Source: Fomitopsis serialis (Eukaryota; Basidiomycota; Agaricomycetes; Polyporales; Fomitopsidaceae). Taken from it: a stretch of 26,773 nt of DNA. Positions 18,743 through 26,773 of the stretch are shown here, piece by piece. Numbering within the stretch: the first letter of the stretch is position 1; each line of letters begins with the position of its first letter. The notes under the pieces were generated by a model. It was given only the letters and a program-made list of their open reading frames with translations. It did not search any database and was not told the origin of the DNA. The DNA lies in the NCBI RefSeq assembly GCF_022376445.1, contig NW_025955451.1:1-26773 (forward strand). The letters run 5' to 3'. Position numbers and translations under genes: made by a program.

Positions 18743-19405
18743 TGACCGATATGGTTATGTCGTAGTGTCCTGCATTGCCAGCGTCCCTGCCTTTCTAATG
18801 CCAGTTTCCAGCGTCGTTCGTGCCCGTCTGCGCCCGCGGCTACCTCGTCTGCCCGATCCGTTCCATACCGCTGTGATTCAGGAAGGCCACTCACTTCAGC
18901 AATTGTCAGGTGCTTCGCTTCGCTGCTTCCGCGCCCGTGTGTATATGCCAATCTGTGTTGCATCATGCGTTCATGCGTTCACGCCTCGCTCCGAACCCCT
19001 GCGGGGTTGCGCGCATCCTTCGACGTGCTGCCATCCTGTTCCCTGCTAGGAATAGATTGAACCGTGGATATTCAAAGTGTTGTATCGATCGTGACCAGTG
19101 AATAGATAGATACTCCGTATTGACAGCCGTGTCGACTTGAACGTGTACTACGGGTACTAGTTACTCAGAGAACTTAGATCATGGTGTCACCCCGAGATCT
19201 CGAGCTCGGTGACCTTTTTGTTTGATGGCTCACTCTGTACCTTAATGTCTTCCAACCTCAATAGATCTTCATTGAATTTGCGGCATCGAGATTCTGCAAT
19301 GTTTGCCAGTGAGGAGAAGTCGTGGCACTGGGCGCCAAATTACCGCGACGCGTACTTACTCGTGCACTTGTACCAGACCATCGACTCCGAGATTGGCTCC
19401 GCATC
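18743..19405. other. 5' flank of F-box gene 3
   Basis: No gene is seen. An imperfect hairpin (GTCACC-CCGAG pairing with CTCGGTGAC, small bulge) lies at about 19184-19210. An out-of-frame ATG at 19245 opens a frame that overlaps the F-box start, so transcription probably starts after it or the leader is spliced. Confidence 0.35.
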
Positions 19406-21066
19406 ATGTCTCATCATCGAGCTCTGCAGCTGCATGAAGTCCTCACGCTCATATTTGAGCACATCCACCCAGGTGGGAAGGACGAAGACACCCTTCGTGT
19501 CGTGGACCGATTCGACAATTACTCGGCCCTCGCTCGTTCGGCACAGGTCTGCAAGACGTTCTCTGAACCAGCTCTGCAAGTGCTGTGGACGAGCATACCG
19601 ACCTTCGCGATACTCGTCCGACTTATGTCGTGTTGCCACCGCACAGAGCTAGAAATTCTGAGCGACAATGGATTTTGGGCCAGGCCGCCACGCTACGCTT
19701 ATGTATGTAAACACTGCTGCATTGACAGTCTCCCATAACTTAATCTCCATTTTCGTAGGTCCTACGAGGACGCATACAGCCTGCCGAATGGGCACGTTTT
19801 CAATACTACACTCGCTTTGTACGCCGATGCCGCGAAGACCCTGACACAGCTGTCATCGATCCTTCAGTCTACGCCTATCTCTTCCGATACAATGATGCGA
19901 AGCCTCTGTTCGCAGGGCTTCAACATGTTCATTTCTCACAGGAGCATGCGAACGACACTTCCCTACTCGCCTTCCTTACTCCTTCGTTACGCCACCTCAC
20001 CTTCCACATTCTCACTGTCGAGGACCCGAAGCACGGCATTCAAGACCCACTCGTCACGGACTATGCCCTCGAGACACTACTCAGCGAGGTCGTTTCTACT
20101 GCTACAAGCCTGGAGGAGCTAACCCTCGTCGGGGTGCGCCACTGGCAGTCCGTGGCACCATTGGTCAATTGTCAAGAGCTCCAGCACTTGAGCCTCTACG
20201 ATACTTCACCAATTGGGAAGTCAATGAGGGAAGTTCTATTGATCCTGACACACATCCCTCGGCTACGCAGCCTAGAGATTCAATGCAATAGGGCAATGTG
20301 TTCTCAAGACCATCGAGGAGGCCGACTTTGCTTTCCACACCTCACGAAGTTGGTTGCTGGTGGGTTTGAGGATAGTGTAGGCCTGCTCTTTACCAACACC
20401 ACTCTTCCCCGACTCCAAACTCTCCGTCTCGCACTGGAGTTTAGGGAGCAAGAAAGCATCATCGGGCGTTTTATTCGGGATTCCAGCCTGGCTGACATCG
20501 CACCAGAGTTGCGTAGCTTGTGCTTTACAACTCGCTCATGGAGTCCCACAGCCACCCCTCAGGGTGCCATCTCGCTGCTCGACCTCTTCAAGCCTCTGCT
20601 CGCTCTCAAGCAGATCCACGAGTTCATGTTCAGTCCGAGGCTGATCCGTCCACATTTTTCGGATGATGATGCCCGTCAGATTACGGAGGCCTGGCCGAAA
20701 CTCCGTAAATTTTGGTTGGAGATTGCACCGTCATCCGTTCGTCCATCGCTTCACACCCTCCTCCTCTTCGCGCAGAACTGTCCCGACCTCGAAAAACTTT
20801 CCATACCTTCGATCCGTCACATTGGCGACCTTCCCGAAACTACTGCACTCCATTCACACCGCCTCGTGACGCTGGACGTGTACATTCATGGAGTCGACAG
20901 AGAGCGGCTGAATCACTTTCTGTCCTCGTTGTTCCCGCTTGCTCGGAAGGTGATGCAGGAGCGAGATTTGTCCACCCTCACAATGGCATTACTTAACGGA
21001 GAGGTAAGCCAGTCGCTGTGCCATCAACATCTCACTAAACATCATGACCAGGAAATTCCCGAGTAG
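19406..21066 (+). CDS. F-box / leucine-rich-repeat-like protein (gene 3)
   Basis: Exon 1 is 19406-19702 (99 codons) and exon 2 starts at 19759, with a 56-bp phase-0 intron (GTATGT donor, TCGTAG acceptor). Read through to the stop at 21066 the protein is 534 residues. The F-box (R-A-L-Q-L-H-E-V-L-T-L-I-F-E-H-I; A-R-S-A-Q-V-C-K-T-F; L-W-T-S-I-P-T-F-A-I-L-V) is followed by the linker A-E-W-A-R-F-Q-Y-Y-T-R-F-V-R-R-C, leucine-rich segments and D-D-D-A-R-Q-I-T-E-A-W-P-K-L-R. It is more distant from genes 1 and 2 than those two loci are from their copies. A further 48-bp intron-like stretch (21004-21051) near the end is a multiple of three, so its removal would shorten the tail by 16 residues without a frameshift. 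The start was chosen by alignment with the other F-box genes. Confidence 0.88.
21004..21051 (+). other. Possible in-frame terminal intron of F-box gene 3
   Basis: This 48-bp stretch has donor GTAAGC, a CTCACTAAAC branch region and a CAG acceptor. It lies in phase 0 and has no stop, so both spliced and retained forms are translatable. The retained form adds a His/Gln-rich insert just before the terminal E-I-P-E. Confidence 0.4.
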
Positions 21067-21301
21067 TCCGGCACATCTCTGCGACAGGAGTCACATTGAC
21101 GACCTTCCCAGATGGCACTCGTGAACAGGACGCACGTCCCTGCGCAAGGTGATGGACTATAGAAACATATTATCTCATCATGCAGTGTGACCCACGCTAT
21201 TCACTGACACCGTCGACCAGATATCGTACAATCGTTCCACAATACACCAACAGATCACAACAACAACAACAAGCTCTCCCAAACGCTGTCCCTGTGCCAA
21301 C
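21067..21301. other. Convergent 3' flanks of F-box gene 3 and lectin gene 2
   Basis: The two genes converge with about 235 bp between stop codons. A short (CAA)n microsatellite lies at 21257-21271. No other feature is seen. Confidence 0.5.
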
Positions 21302-21718
21302 TCAGGCTATCGAGATGTGGACCTTGAACACCGTGTCCTTTTCGGACGTGTACTTCACGTCGATCTGGGTGCCCTTCGAGCTCTTCTTCGAGATCTCGGC
21401 GAGCTGCTTCCAGAGCATCTCGCCCCGCGCGCCGCCATAATACTCGGGCTGAATCCTCACCGCCGAGTCGTCCGGAGTGAGGTCCGTGACGATGTCGCAC
21501 CACCGCTTGTAGTTGTGGACCCCGAGCGGGACGAGGAACTCCTCGCCGTCCTCGCCCCGCAGGCGCAGGGCGCCCGAGGTGCCGCTCTTGTTCATGGTCA
21601 GCGTGCGGGCGTCGTTGGTGTACGTCCAGTATCCGCCGCATAACACGGCTTCCTCGACGACGAAGAAGTCCTTTGGGTTCGTGTTGATAATGCGCACGCC
21701 GTGGACGGTGTAGGTCAT
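21302..21718 (-). CDS. Fungal fruit-body lectin, ABL family (lectin 2)
   Basis: The frame encodes 138 residues, intact from M-T-Y-T to the stop. It keeps S-G-T-S-G and G-V-H-N-Y-K-R-W-C-D-I-V-T, so the equivalents of ABL His72, Asn73, Asp79, Ile80, Thr82 and Arg103 are all present, while Tyr114 is Ile as in lectin 1. The loop that is W-Y-Y-A-D-G-G in lectin 1 is cut to L-C-G-G, which removes the equivalent of Ala29 in the T-antigen site. A one-residue insertion near position 7 and a one-residue deletion after E-Y-Y are the other length differences. Upstream, the shared 5' UTR survives (ACCAACGCAGCAGG), but the second intron has lost its acceptor and no TATA box is evident. It is probably a cytosolic sugar-binding protein if expressed. 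Confidence 0.88.
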   Translation of the reverse strand: MTYTVHGVRIINTNPKDFFVVEEAVLCGGYWTYTNDARTLTMNKSGTSGALRLRGEDGEEFLVPLGVHNYKRWCDIVTDLTPDDSAVRIQPEYYGGARGEMLWKQLAEISKKSSKGTQIDVKYTSEKDTVFKVHISIA

Positions 21719-22817
21719 CGTGGGTACGGTCAGTACCCAGGTGGACAGCTCGACCTTCGAGGCTAGTGCCCACCTGCTGCGTTGGTCGATTCAGCTACGG
21801 TGTGTAGCCATGAAGCGAACAAGGGCTGGTATAACTTGACGAACCGCTGCATGTCTTGTCGTCGATCGATAGGCCCCTGCGGAGAATGCACTCCGTGGAT
21901 TCGGTGCTGTAGTAGTGCCTTTTCCTGTCGAGTTTGAACGTCGGACTGCCAGAGGGGGTACAGTCAGGCAAATGCCACTCCGTCGAATACGCATTCGCGT
22001 CTACGCGCAGGGCCCCTGCAGTCCGCGGCCTCCCTCTGATACGCTCTGTCAATTCAGCAACAACATTCGATTGCGAGCGGATACTCACCGTCTCGCCGTC
22101 CCCGTTTCTGCAGTTGCCTTGACCATTAAGAGGTTGGACTCGGAAGCTCAGCTGAAGACCCATAAACGCAGCCCCGGGCCGAGTTCACGCAACCGCAAGA
22201 CTCATTGGATTTGCAGTACAAGTCAAGTCCGCCAGCAGCCTTGAGAATACAGCTCCGGAATGTATGTGAAGGCGATGTTCGACAGTCGAGTCACTTCTGT
22301 AATACTAACAGGGACAGCTGAGCGAGACCACGATATGGGAGGATGAACGACGACGCACCGATACACACTATGGACCGCTTGTGGCCATTGCCTGGGATCA
22401 GCTCACGCGGGGCGGCTCGACGATCTTGCCCTTCTCATAGTATGTACCCGTGAGTGCGTTCCCGTGTCGTCCGCTGGTCCTTTGAGCGCGAGCCACCTCG
22501 TCAATTCGTTATGCTCGACGGAGTCGACTCATGCCACCTAAATTCGCAGGTAAACAGTCCTGAGATTCGCAAGGGCGCCACCCGACTCGTCGCCTTGTGG
22601 TCAGGCCTGTGGACTACGGCAACCGATTAGTAGGTCTAGCAGTCCGAGCATATTCGGGGTCTGACAACGCTATCAGTCTCTGCTTGACAGTCGCATCGAT
22701 GTTGATCAACTCGCCGCAGGTGACAATGAGCATGACACGGAGCATAACTCAGAATGTAGGTCCAAGATGATAGGTACACTGGCCACAAGGCATGGACGTA
22801 CTGAACGACTCGAAGAC
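21719..22817. other. Intergenic between lectin gene 2 and the F-box pseudogene
   Basis: The first 70 bp next to the lectin are homologous to the 5' UTR of lectin 1. Read on the minus strand, 21786-21719 holds a GTGGGC donor and TACTGAC branch but no AG before the start codon. The rest has only short, unrecognised open frames. The TCTGA module found upstream of lectin 1 is absent. Confidence 0.45.
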
Positions 22818-24402
22818 TCACGCATCGAGCAGTTCCGCACGCGGGAACAACGACCTGATGAAGCTAACAAGATCCTCTGTACGCGCCTCGACCTCCCAAC
22901 GATCCGTGTAAAGCGTCCGGAGCCCGTGCGGACGGCCAGTTGGGTCACCAGTAGCGATCTGGGGAACCTCGCCATCATGGCGGAGGGGTCGCAATTTGAG
23001 CGACTTGAGAGCAGGGCAGTTCTGCGCGACGTGCACGAGGGCGTGCAGCGAGAATTGAGGCCGTGCCCCGGGCGCGGAGTACAGCCACAGCGTTCTGAGA
23101 TCTGGCGGATGTCATCGTCCGATGCGTCGAAGGTTCCCAAGTCGAGGAAGACCCCACTCAGCTCGGCGAGGGCAAGAATCGGTCGTACGACGGCTAGTAG
23201 TGATCGGCGCGGGAAGAGAGCAGGATTACTCCTGTGCTTTGCGTACATAGTGCTGCGCACCGCGAGGTGACGCAGTTTCGGTAGTGTAGTGGCACTGAGA
23301 GAACCGCTCAGAGTGCTGAACGCTGTGGCTGCATCGCCCACGTCGTCGAGGTACAAATGAGCCAGGCTCAGGACAGGGAGATTGGCAATTGTTAAGAAAG
23401 ATGCCAAATCTTCCGCGTATCCGATCATCAACAATTTCTCGAGACTACGAAATGTGGGCGGCTGGACAAATGCCTCGAGGGGGCTGCGTGTGCAGATGCG
23501 CAGGGCTGTCAGGGAAGGAAGACTAGAGTCTGAGAGTTGGAGGATCGCTTGTGAGCTCAGCCCCCTACATCCGGAGAGGTCCAATGATTGAAGTGGGCTG
23601 TTCTTGAATGAGAACGATGGTGTTACTCCCAGGACCTTATCCCAAGCTCCCAAGAGAGAAAGGTGTTCCAGACGGGGCGCCGCAGAGAGGACGTCGACCA
23701 ACAGATTTTGCCGTACACGCTGACCTGACCGGATTCCCCATCTTCTCCTCGCATTGAGCCACTCCGCACAAAGACGGTGAGCCGGCGTAGGAATGGTGTG
23801 AGGAGAAAGTGCAGGGACGCGACAGTCGATGCATTTTGTGACCACTCTAGTTCTTCGAGACAAGGGAGAATCGGTTGTCTGTTGTTGTATCGGAACAGCG
23901 TGTGGTAAATTGCGGGATCGATCGGGGTTACTGGCCAACTGTCGCGTTCGGCCCTAGGCATGCGACAGCGGTGGACGAAGCGAGCGTAATACTGAAATCG
24001 CACCCACTCATTTGGTTCTATGAGGTACTGCAGGATGCGATGTGCGGCGTGTGAGCGACATTCATGGCCAATCCGTTGCAGAGCGATGATCACAGTACTC
24101 ACATTGACATAGACGAAACGATCAGCCTTGTCTCACGACACCTGTTGAGCGCGAGACAGAAGTCTGAGCAGCACCACGAATGACGGTATGTCCCTCCATA
24201 AAACACCCAACGCCGGCCCTTGAAAGTCTTTGCAGACACGCGCAGCGCGGGCGAGGGCTTCAGCAACGAGTGCGTTCGCAGTTGGTTCCATATCTAGGCC
24301 TGAGTAAAAATAATCATATGTCGGGTTTGCCTGGGGCTGCAACCAGTGCTGGAAGACATGCAGCAAAATGTCGGGAATGGACAAAGCTCGTTTGACAGAC
24401 AT
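22818..24402 (-). pseudogene. F-box / leucine-rich-repeat-like pseudogene, paralogue of gene 2
   Basis: The exon layout is the same as in gene 2: exon 1 24402-24103 (100 codons), a 75-bp intron 24102-24028 with GTGAGT and CTGCAG, then exon 2 from 24027. Three lesions break it. The codon for Trp90 of gene 2 (TGG) is TGA at 24135-24133. A net gain of about 20 bp around 23720-23775 shifts the frame after R-R-L-T-V-F. A 19-bp loss at about 23098, just after D-D-D-I-R-Q-I, shifts it again, with further small gaps nearby. The three frames together cover the whole of gene 2 down to the stop at 22818. The long frame 23938-22706 is only the middle piece read on. A fourth-copy origin by inverted duplication is supported by the shared upstream relic. 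Confidence 0.9.
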
Positions 24403-25179
24403 TGCAAAGCCGTTCAGTTTACAGACGTCGGTGCTGGAGCGCTGGAGGAGAAACTTGAAGCTTGAAGCTTGAGCTTGAACGTTTGAACCTCAAATTGACT
24501 TCAAGAAGACTCGGAGGATGCGTACGATCAACGTACTTATGTACGATACAAGCTATCATAGCTCGGCGCACGTGCCCGCCTGAGGCCAGTCGCCGCGACT
24601 TTGTTCCTCCCAAGTTCCTCCTCCGCTGCAATTTCCAGCCAAGGTTTCTCCGCTCCTCCTCTTCCTCCTCTCGAACTGAGTATTCGCAGGGCGACGTGGA
24701 ATATTTGGTCTCATCCCTCGAGCTGAGTGCATCTGGGCATCAGTACTGGCTACACCTGTACTTCAAGTTCGAGCAATGCAATTGAAACGTGACATCCGAC
24801 ACGTCCCTCAGAGTGAATAACCTATCGTTCCGCCTCTTGTCGCTATTCTGACACTCGGACTAAACCACTCCTTCGCTCTTGACCTGTCGCTCGCTGAATG
24901 ACTCGAGGTATCATTCGTCAGTCCGTCTAAGTATTGCATCGCCTGGACTCACACTTCGTCGCGTGGAACCGTTAGCCTGCCGTTAGCTTCCGATTTCAAA
25001 AGGCTTGCCCAACCTCTCATCTACTACGACGGCGGTATCTAGACATGATAACCCTGCGCCCGATTTCTCAGTCGGAGTCGTGGGCCAGCCGCACATGAAG
25101 CGGGTACGTCGGAGCTGGGAGGTTATGGCCACTATGGTGGGATGACTCGTGAAGTTACTTAGCTTGAGAAGAGAGTCCT
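24403..25179. other. 5' flank of the F-box pseudogene
   Basis: A heptamer-like CTTGAAG repeat occupies 24454-24480. The rest contains short open frames without motifs. Only weak similarity to the matching interval upstream of gene 2 (8811-9312) is seen, so this part of the duplication has diverged or been replaced. Confidence 0.4.
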
Positions 25180-25850
25180 GCGATCAGTGAGTCAGTTGTG
25201 CTATCTCCATGTCTGACTTACATGAGAACTCCAGATCTGCGGTAGTTGCAAAGCACGTCAGGTCGAGATGTGTGAACGCCACTACGACCTAGCGCAGGCA
25301 GCGACAGCCGTGTATCGGCCTCTCCATTTGACTGCGGTCTTAGCCTCGATGCGGCCTGTTCTGCGTATGCCGTAGCCGCGTACCGACGCCCAGCCTCATG
25401 ACGGATTGCTTCAACGCTCAGTGATCTCGCGACCTGCTGTTGCAAGCTCCTTGACGCGGTGCACGAGACTCACAGACGTCTCTGGGACGGTGTAGTTGCG
25501 TCACGGCGGCTCCGAGTACTGAATGCGAGGTCACGATGCCATGGTATGACCGGACACGCAAGTTAGTCCATCGCTGCCGTCTATTCTCCTCTGCTCATCC
25601 TACGTCGCATCTGTAGGAAGGCCGCTGTTTGTTCATCAAGGTCCGTCGGGGCTTTCGATAGCACGTCTTTGCTGCCTCTGAGTCGGTTCTTGGTCCTACA
25701 ACGTTTTGAGGCTCAGTCTCACTCGTCTTCTAGATGGGAATGTCAGAATTGATCGCTACAACCTTCGTCTCACGTCTGAGATGTTCTAGGTCGAAGATAC
25801 CGCTGTGCTGTGCAATGTCGCCTTCCGAATGGATCATGGCTGCGTATGAG
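25180..25850 (-). pseudogene. Relic of an unidentified gene (copy B)
   Basis: Read on the minus strand it matches 8120-8810 in order. It is the better preserved copy: one frame gives A-M-I-H-S-E-G-D-I-A-Q-H-S-G-I-F-D-L-E-H-L-R-R-E-T-K-V-V-A before a stop, and another gives K-D-V-L-S-K-A-P-T-D-L-D-E-Q-T-A-A-F-L-Q-M. An intron-like stretch with GTAAGT near 25223, a CTGAC branch and a CGCAG end follows V-V-A-F-T-H-L-D-L. The family is unknown. It probably was a multi-exon gene upstream of the ancestral F-box gene. Confidence 0.55.
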
Positions 25851-25985
25851 ACCCGTTACTTCAGGGCGCAAGCGACATCCTCCCCATATACCGATCCATT
25901 CTATTCACTTCATCATCCATCGACAGCAGACGCCCTGGCTGGTGAGTGCATTCGTTCGACGGACAGATGGCCGTGTTCATGATAG
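25851..25985. other. Boundary of the inverted duplication
   Basis: Similarity to the 8.1-kb region fades at about 25850. A GTGAGT word at 25940 followed by TTTCAG at 25991-25996 would make a 57-bp intron on the plus strand, leading into the open frame that follows. Confidence 0.3.
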
Positions 25986-26549
25986 GCCACTTTCAGCATT
26001 GTTATATTCCTTTATACCTTTCGCGATCCATTTGTCTACCACGCCTACGTCCCCGCCGGCATACGCGCACCTTCTACGCGTCTCCACACCGGTCTGCGGC
26101 TCTTCGTCGCGCTAGTCACTGCTTGCGCCGCCAACGCGTACCCTATCTCCGCTCCCGTGCACGTCGTTATTAAGCCTGACTGCTTAACCCTAGGGTTTGC
26201 CTCCATTCAAGCCGCGATGCCGCACCCATCTTTGTGCGCGCGACTCACCCACGACCCACTATGGCTGCGCGTCGCTGACCCGGACGTCCGTACGGAGACG
26301 CGGTTGAGGGCGGAGCAGACGGAGAATACAAACGGCGGGACGAATGTGCCAACGGAAGGGAAGCCTGAGGGGAGGCCATGGGTAGTTGATGGGCAGCTGG
26401 GTCTCCCTGCGAGCGACGATGCGGCATGCAGTATGGAGACTCCGAAGAGAAGTGGGGCTAGACGACAGATCCGGCGCGGCGTGCGACTGAAACTGCTACG
26501 TACGTATGCACCGTGCGTTGCGCTTCCGGTTTACCTGGACATCGATTAA
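25986..26549 (+). CDS. Unassigned long open frame, possibly a terminal exon
   Basis: The frame stays open for 187 codons from a stop at 25983 to the stop ending at 26549. It has no ATG until 26217, but a TTTCAG splice-acceptor-like site lies at 25991-25996. It starts with a hydrophobic segment (G-L-R-L-F-V-A-L-V-T-A-C-A-A-N-A-Y) and continues as a hydrophilic, Arg- and Thr-rich region ending V-A-L-P-V-Y-L-D-I-D. No family is recognised. It may be a real exon, or a chance open frame in GC-rich DNA. Confidence 0.25.
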   Translation, partial: ATFSIVIFLYTFRDPFVYHAYVPAGIRAPSTRLHTGLRLFVALVTACAANAYPISAPVHVVIKPDCLTLGFASIQAAMPHPSLCARLTHDPLWLRVADPDVRTETRLRAEQTENTNGGTNVPTEGKPEGRPWVVDGQLGLPASDDAACSMETPKRSGARRQIRRGVRLKLLRTYAPCVALPVYLDID

Positions 26550-26773
26550 TTATGCACCGCTCAGGTTTCAGGGTGTCGCTGACGGTGACTGCGGGCAAGA
26601 GCCAAGGTGGATCATCCGCTCGATACATGTTCCTCTTTGGACTAAGCATTGTACCGCTTCAGGTTCTCGCGGTATTCGTCGCAGGCACATTCACCCGCGG
26701 TTGCCCGCGTTGATTCGAGTACGCTGCGCACGACGGCGAGGATGCGTATATGAGAAGGCCGGAGACGAGGCTC
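26550..26773. other. Window edge, nothing recognised
   Basis: No gene, RNA or shared repeat is visible in this last stretch. Confidence 0.4.

Noticed and set aside
21255..21773. 172-codon minus-strand frame over lectin 2
   Set aside because: It is a shifted-frame shadow of the lectin coding sequence.
1..26773. CRISPR array or bacterial-type operons
   Set aside because: No regularly spaced direct repeats with unique spacers exist; genes are spliced and eukaryotic.

Overview
The window looks like a genomic stretch from a wood-decay type Agaricomycete (Basidiomycota, most likely Polyporales). The signs are short spliceosomal introns (about 48-75 bp) with GTRNGY-type donors and CTRAC branch sites, an expanded family of F-box/leucine-rich proteins, two fungal fruit-body lectin genes of the Agaricus bisporus lectin (ABL) family, and a spliced flavin-reductase-like gene. 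The species assignment is an inference from gene content.

Layout. 323-1867 (-): two-exon F-box/LRR-like gene. 2200-2700: dispersed repeats, including a scar of a lectin locus that lacks the lectin. 3417-3720 and 5560-5890: two blocks of a degenerate repeat on either side of a spliced gene of unknown function (3994-4838, -) and its CT-rich, tandemly repeated promoter side. 5921-6068: GC-rich minisatellite. 6380-7260 (+): TCTGA-rich module, TATA box, two 5' UTR introns and lectin gene 1. 8120-8810: relic of an unidentified gene. 9313-10920 (+): intact two-exon F-box gene. 11983-12054 (+): tRNA-Arg(CCG). 14487-14838 (+): fragment of an ABC transporter nucleotide-binding domain. 15724-16779 (+): four-exon DIM6/NTAB-type flavoprotein gene. 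18487-18742 (+): candidate cysteine-rich (metallothionein-like) mini-gene. 19406-21066 (+): third F-box gene. 21302-21718 (-): lectin gene 2. 22818-24402 (-): F-box pseudogene. 25180-25850 (-): second copy of the unidentified relic.

How it fits together. The segment 8120-10920 (relic plus F-box gene) and the segment 25850-22818 on the other strand are an inverted segmental duplication. In one copy the F-box gene is intact; in the other it carries a Trp-to-stop change and two frameshifting indels. The two lectins (about 80% identical by eye) differ at different parts of the predicted sugar-binding surface. Lectin 2 has also lost the acceptor of the 5' UTR intron that lectin 1 keeps. The window therefore reads as a fast-evolving accessory region that births and loses F-box adaptors and cytosolic defence-type lectins, with only the flavoprotein and the tRNA as ordinary housekeeping-like genes. 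I saw no bacterial-type operons, CRISPR arrays or intact transposase or reverse transcriptase genes.
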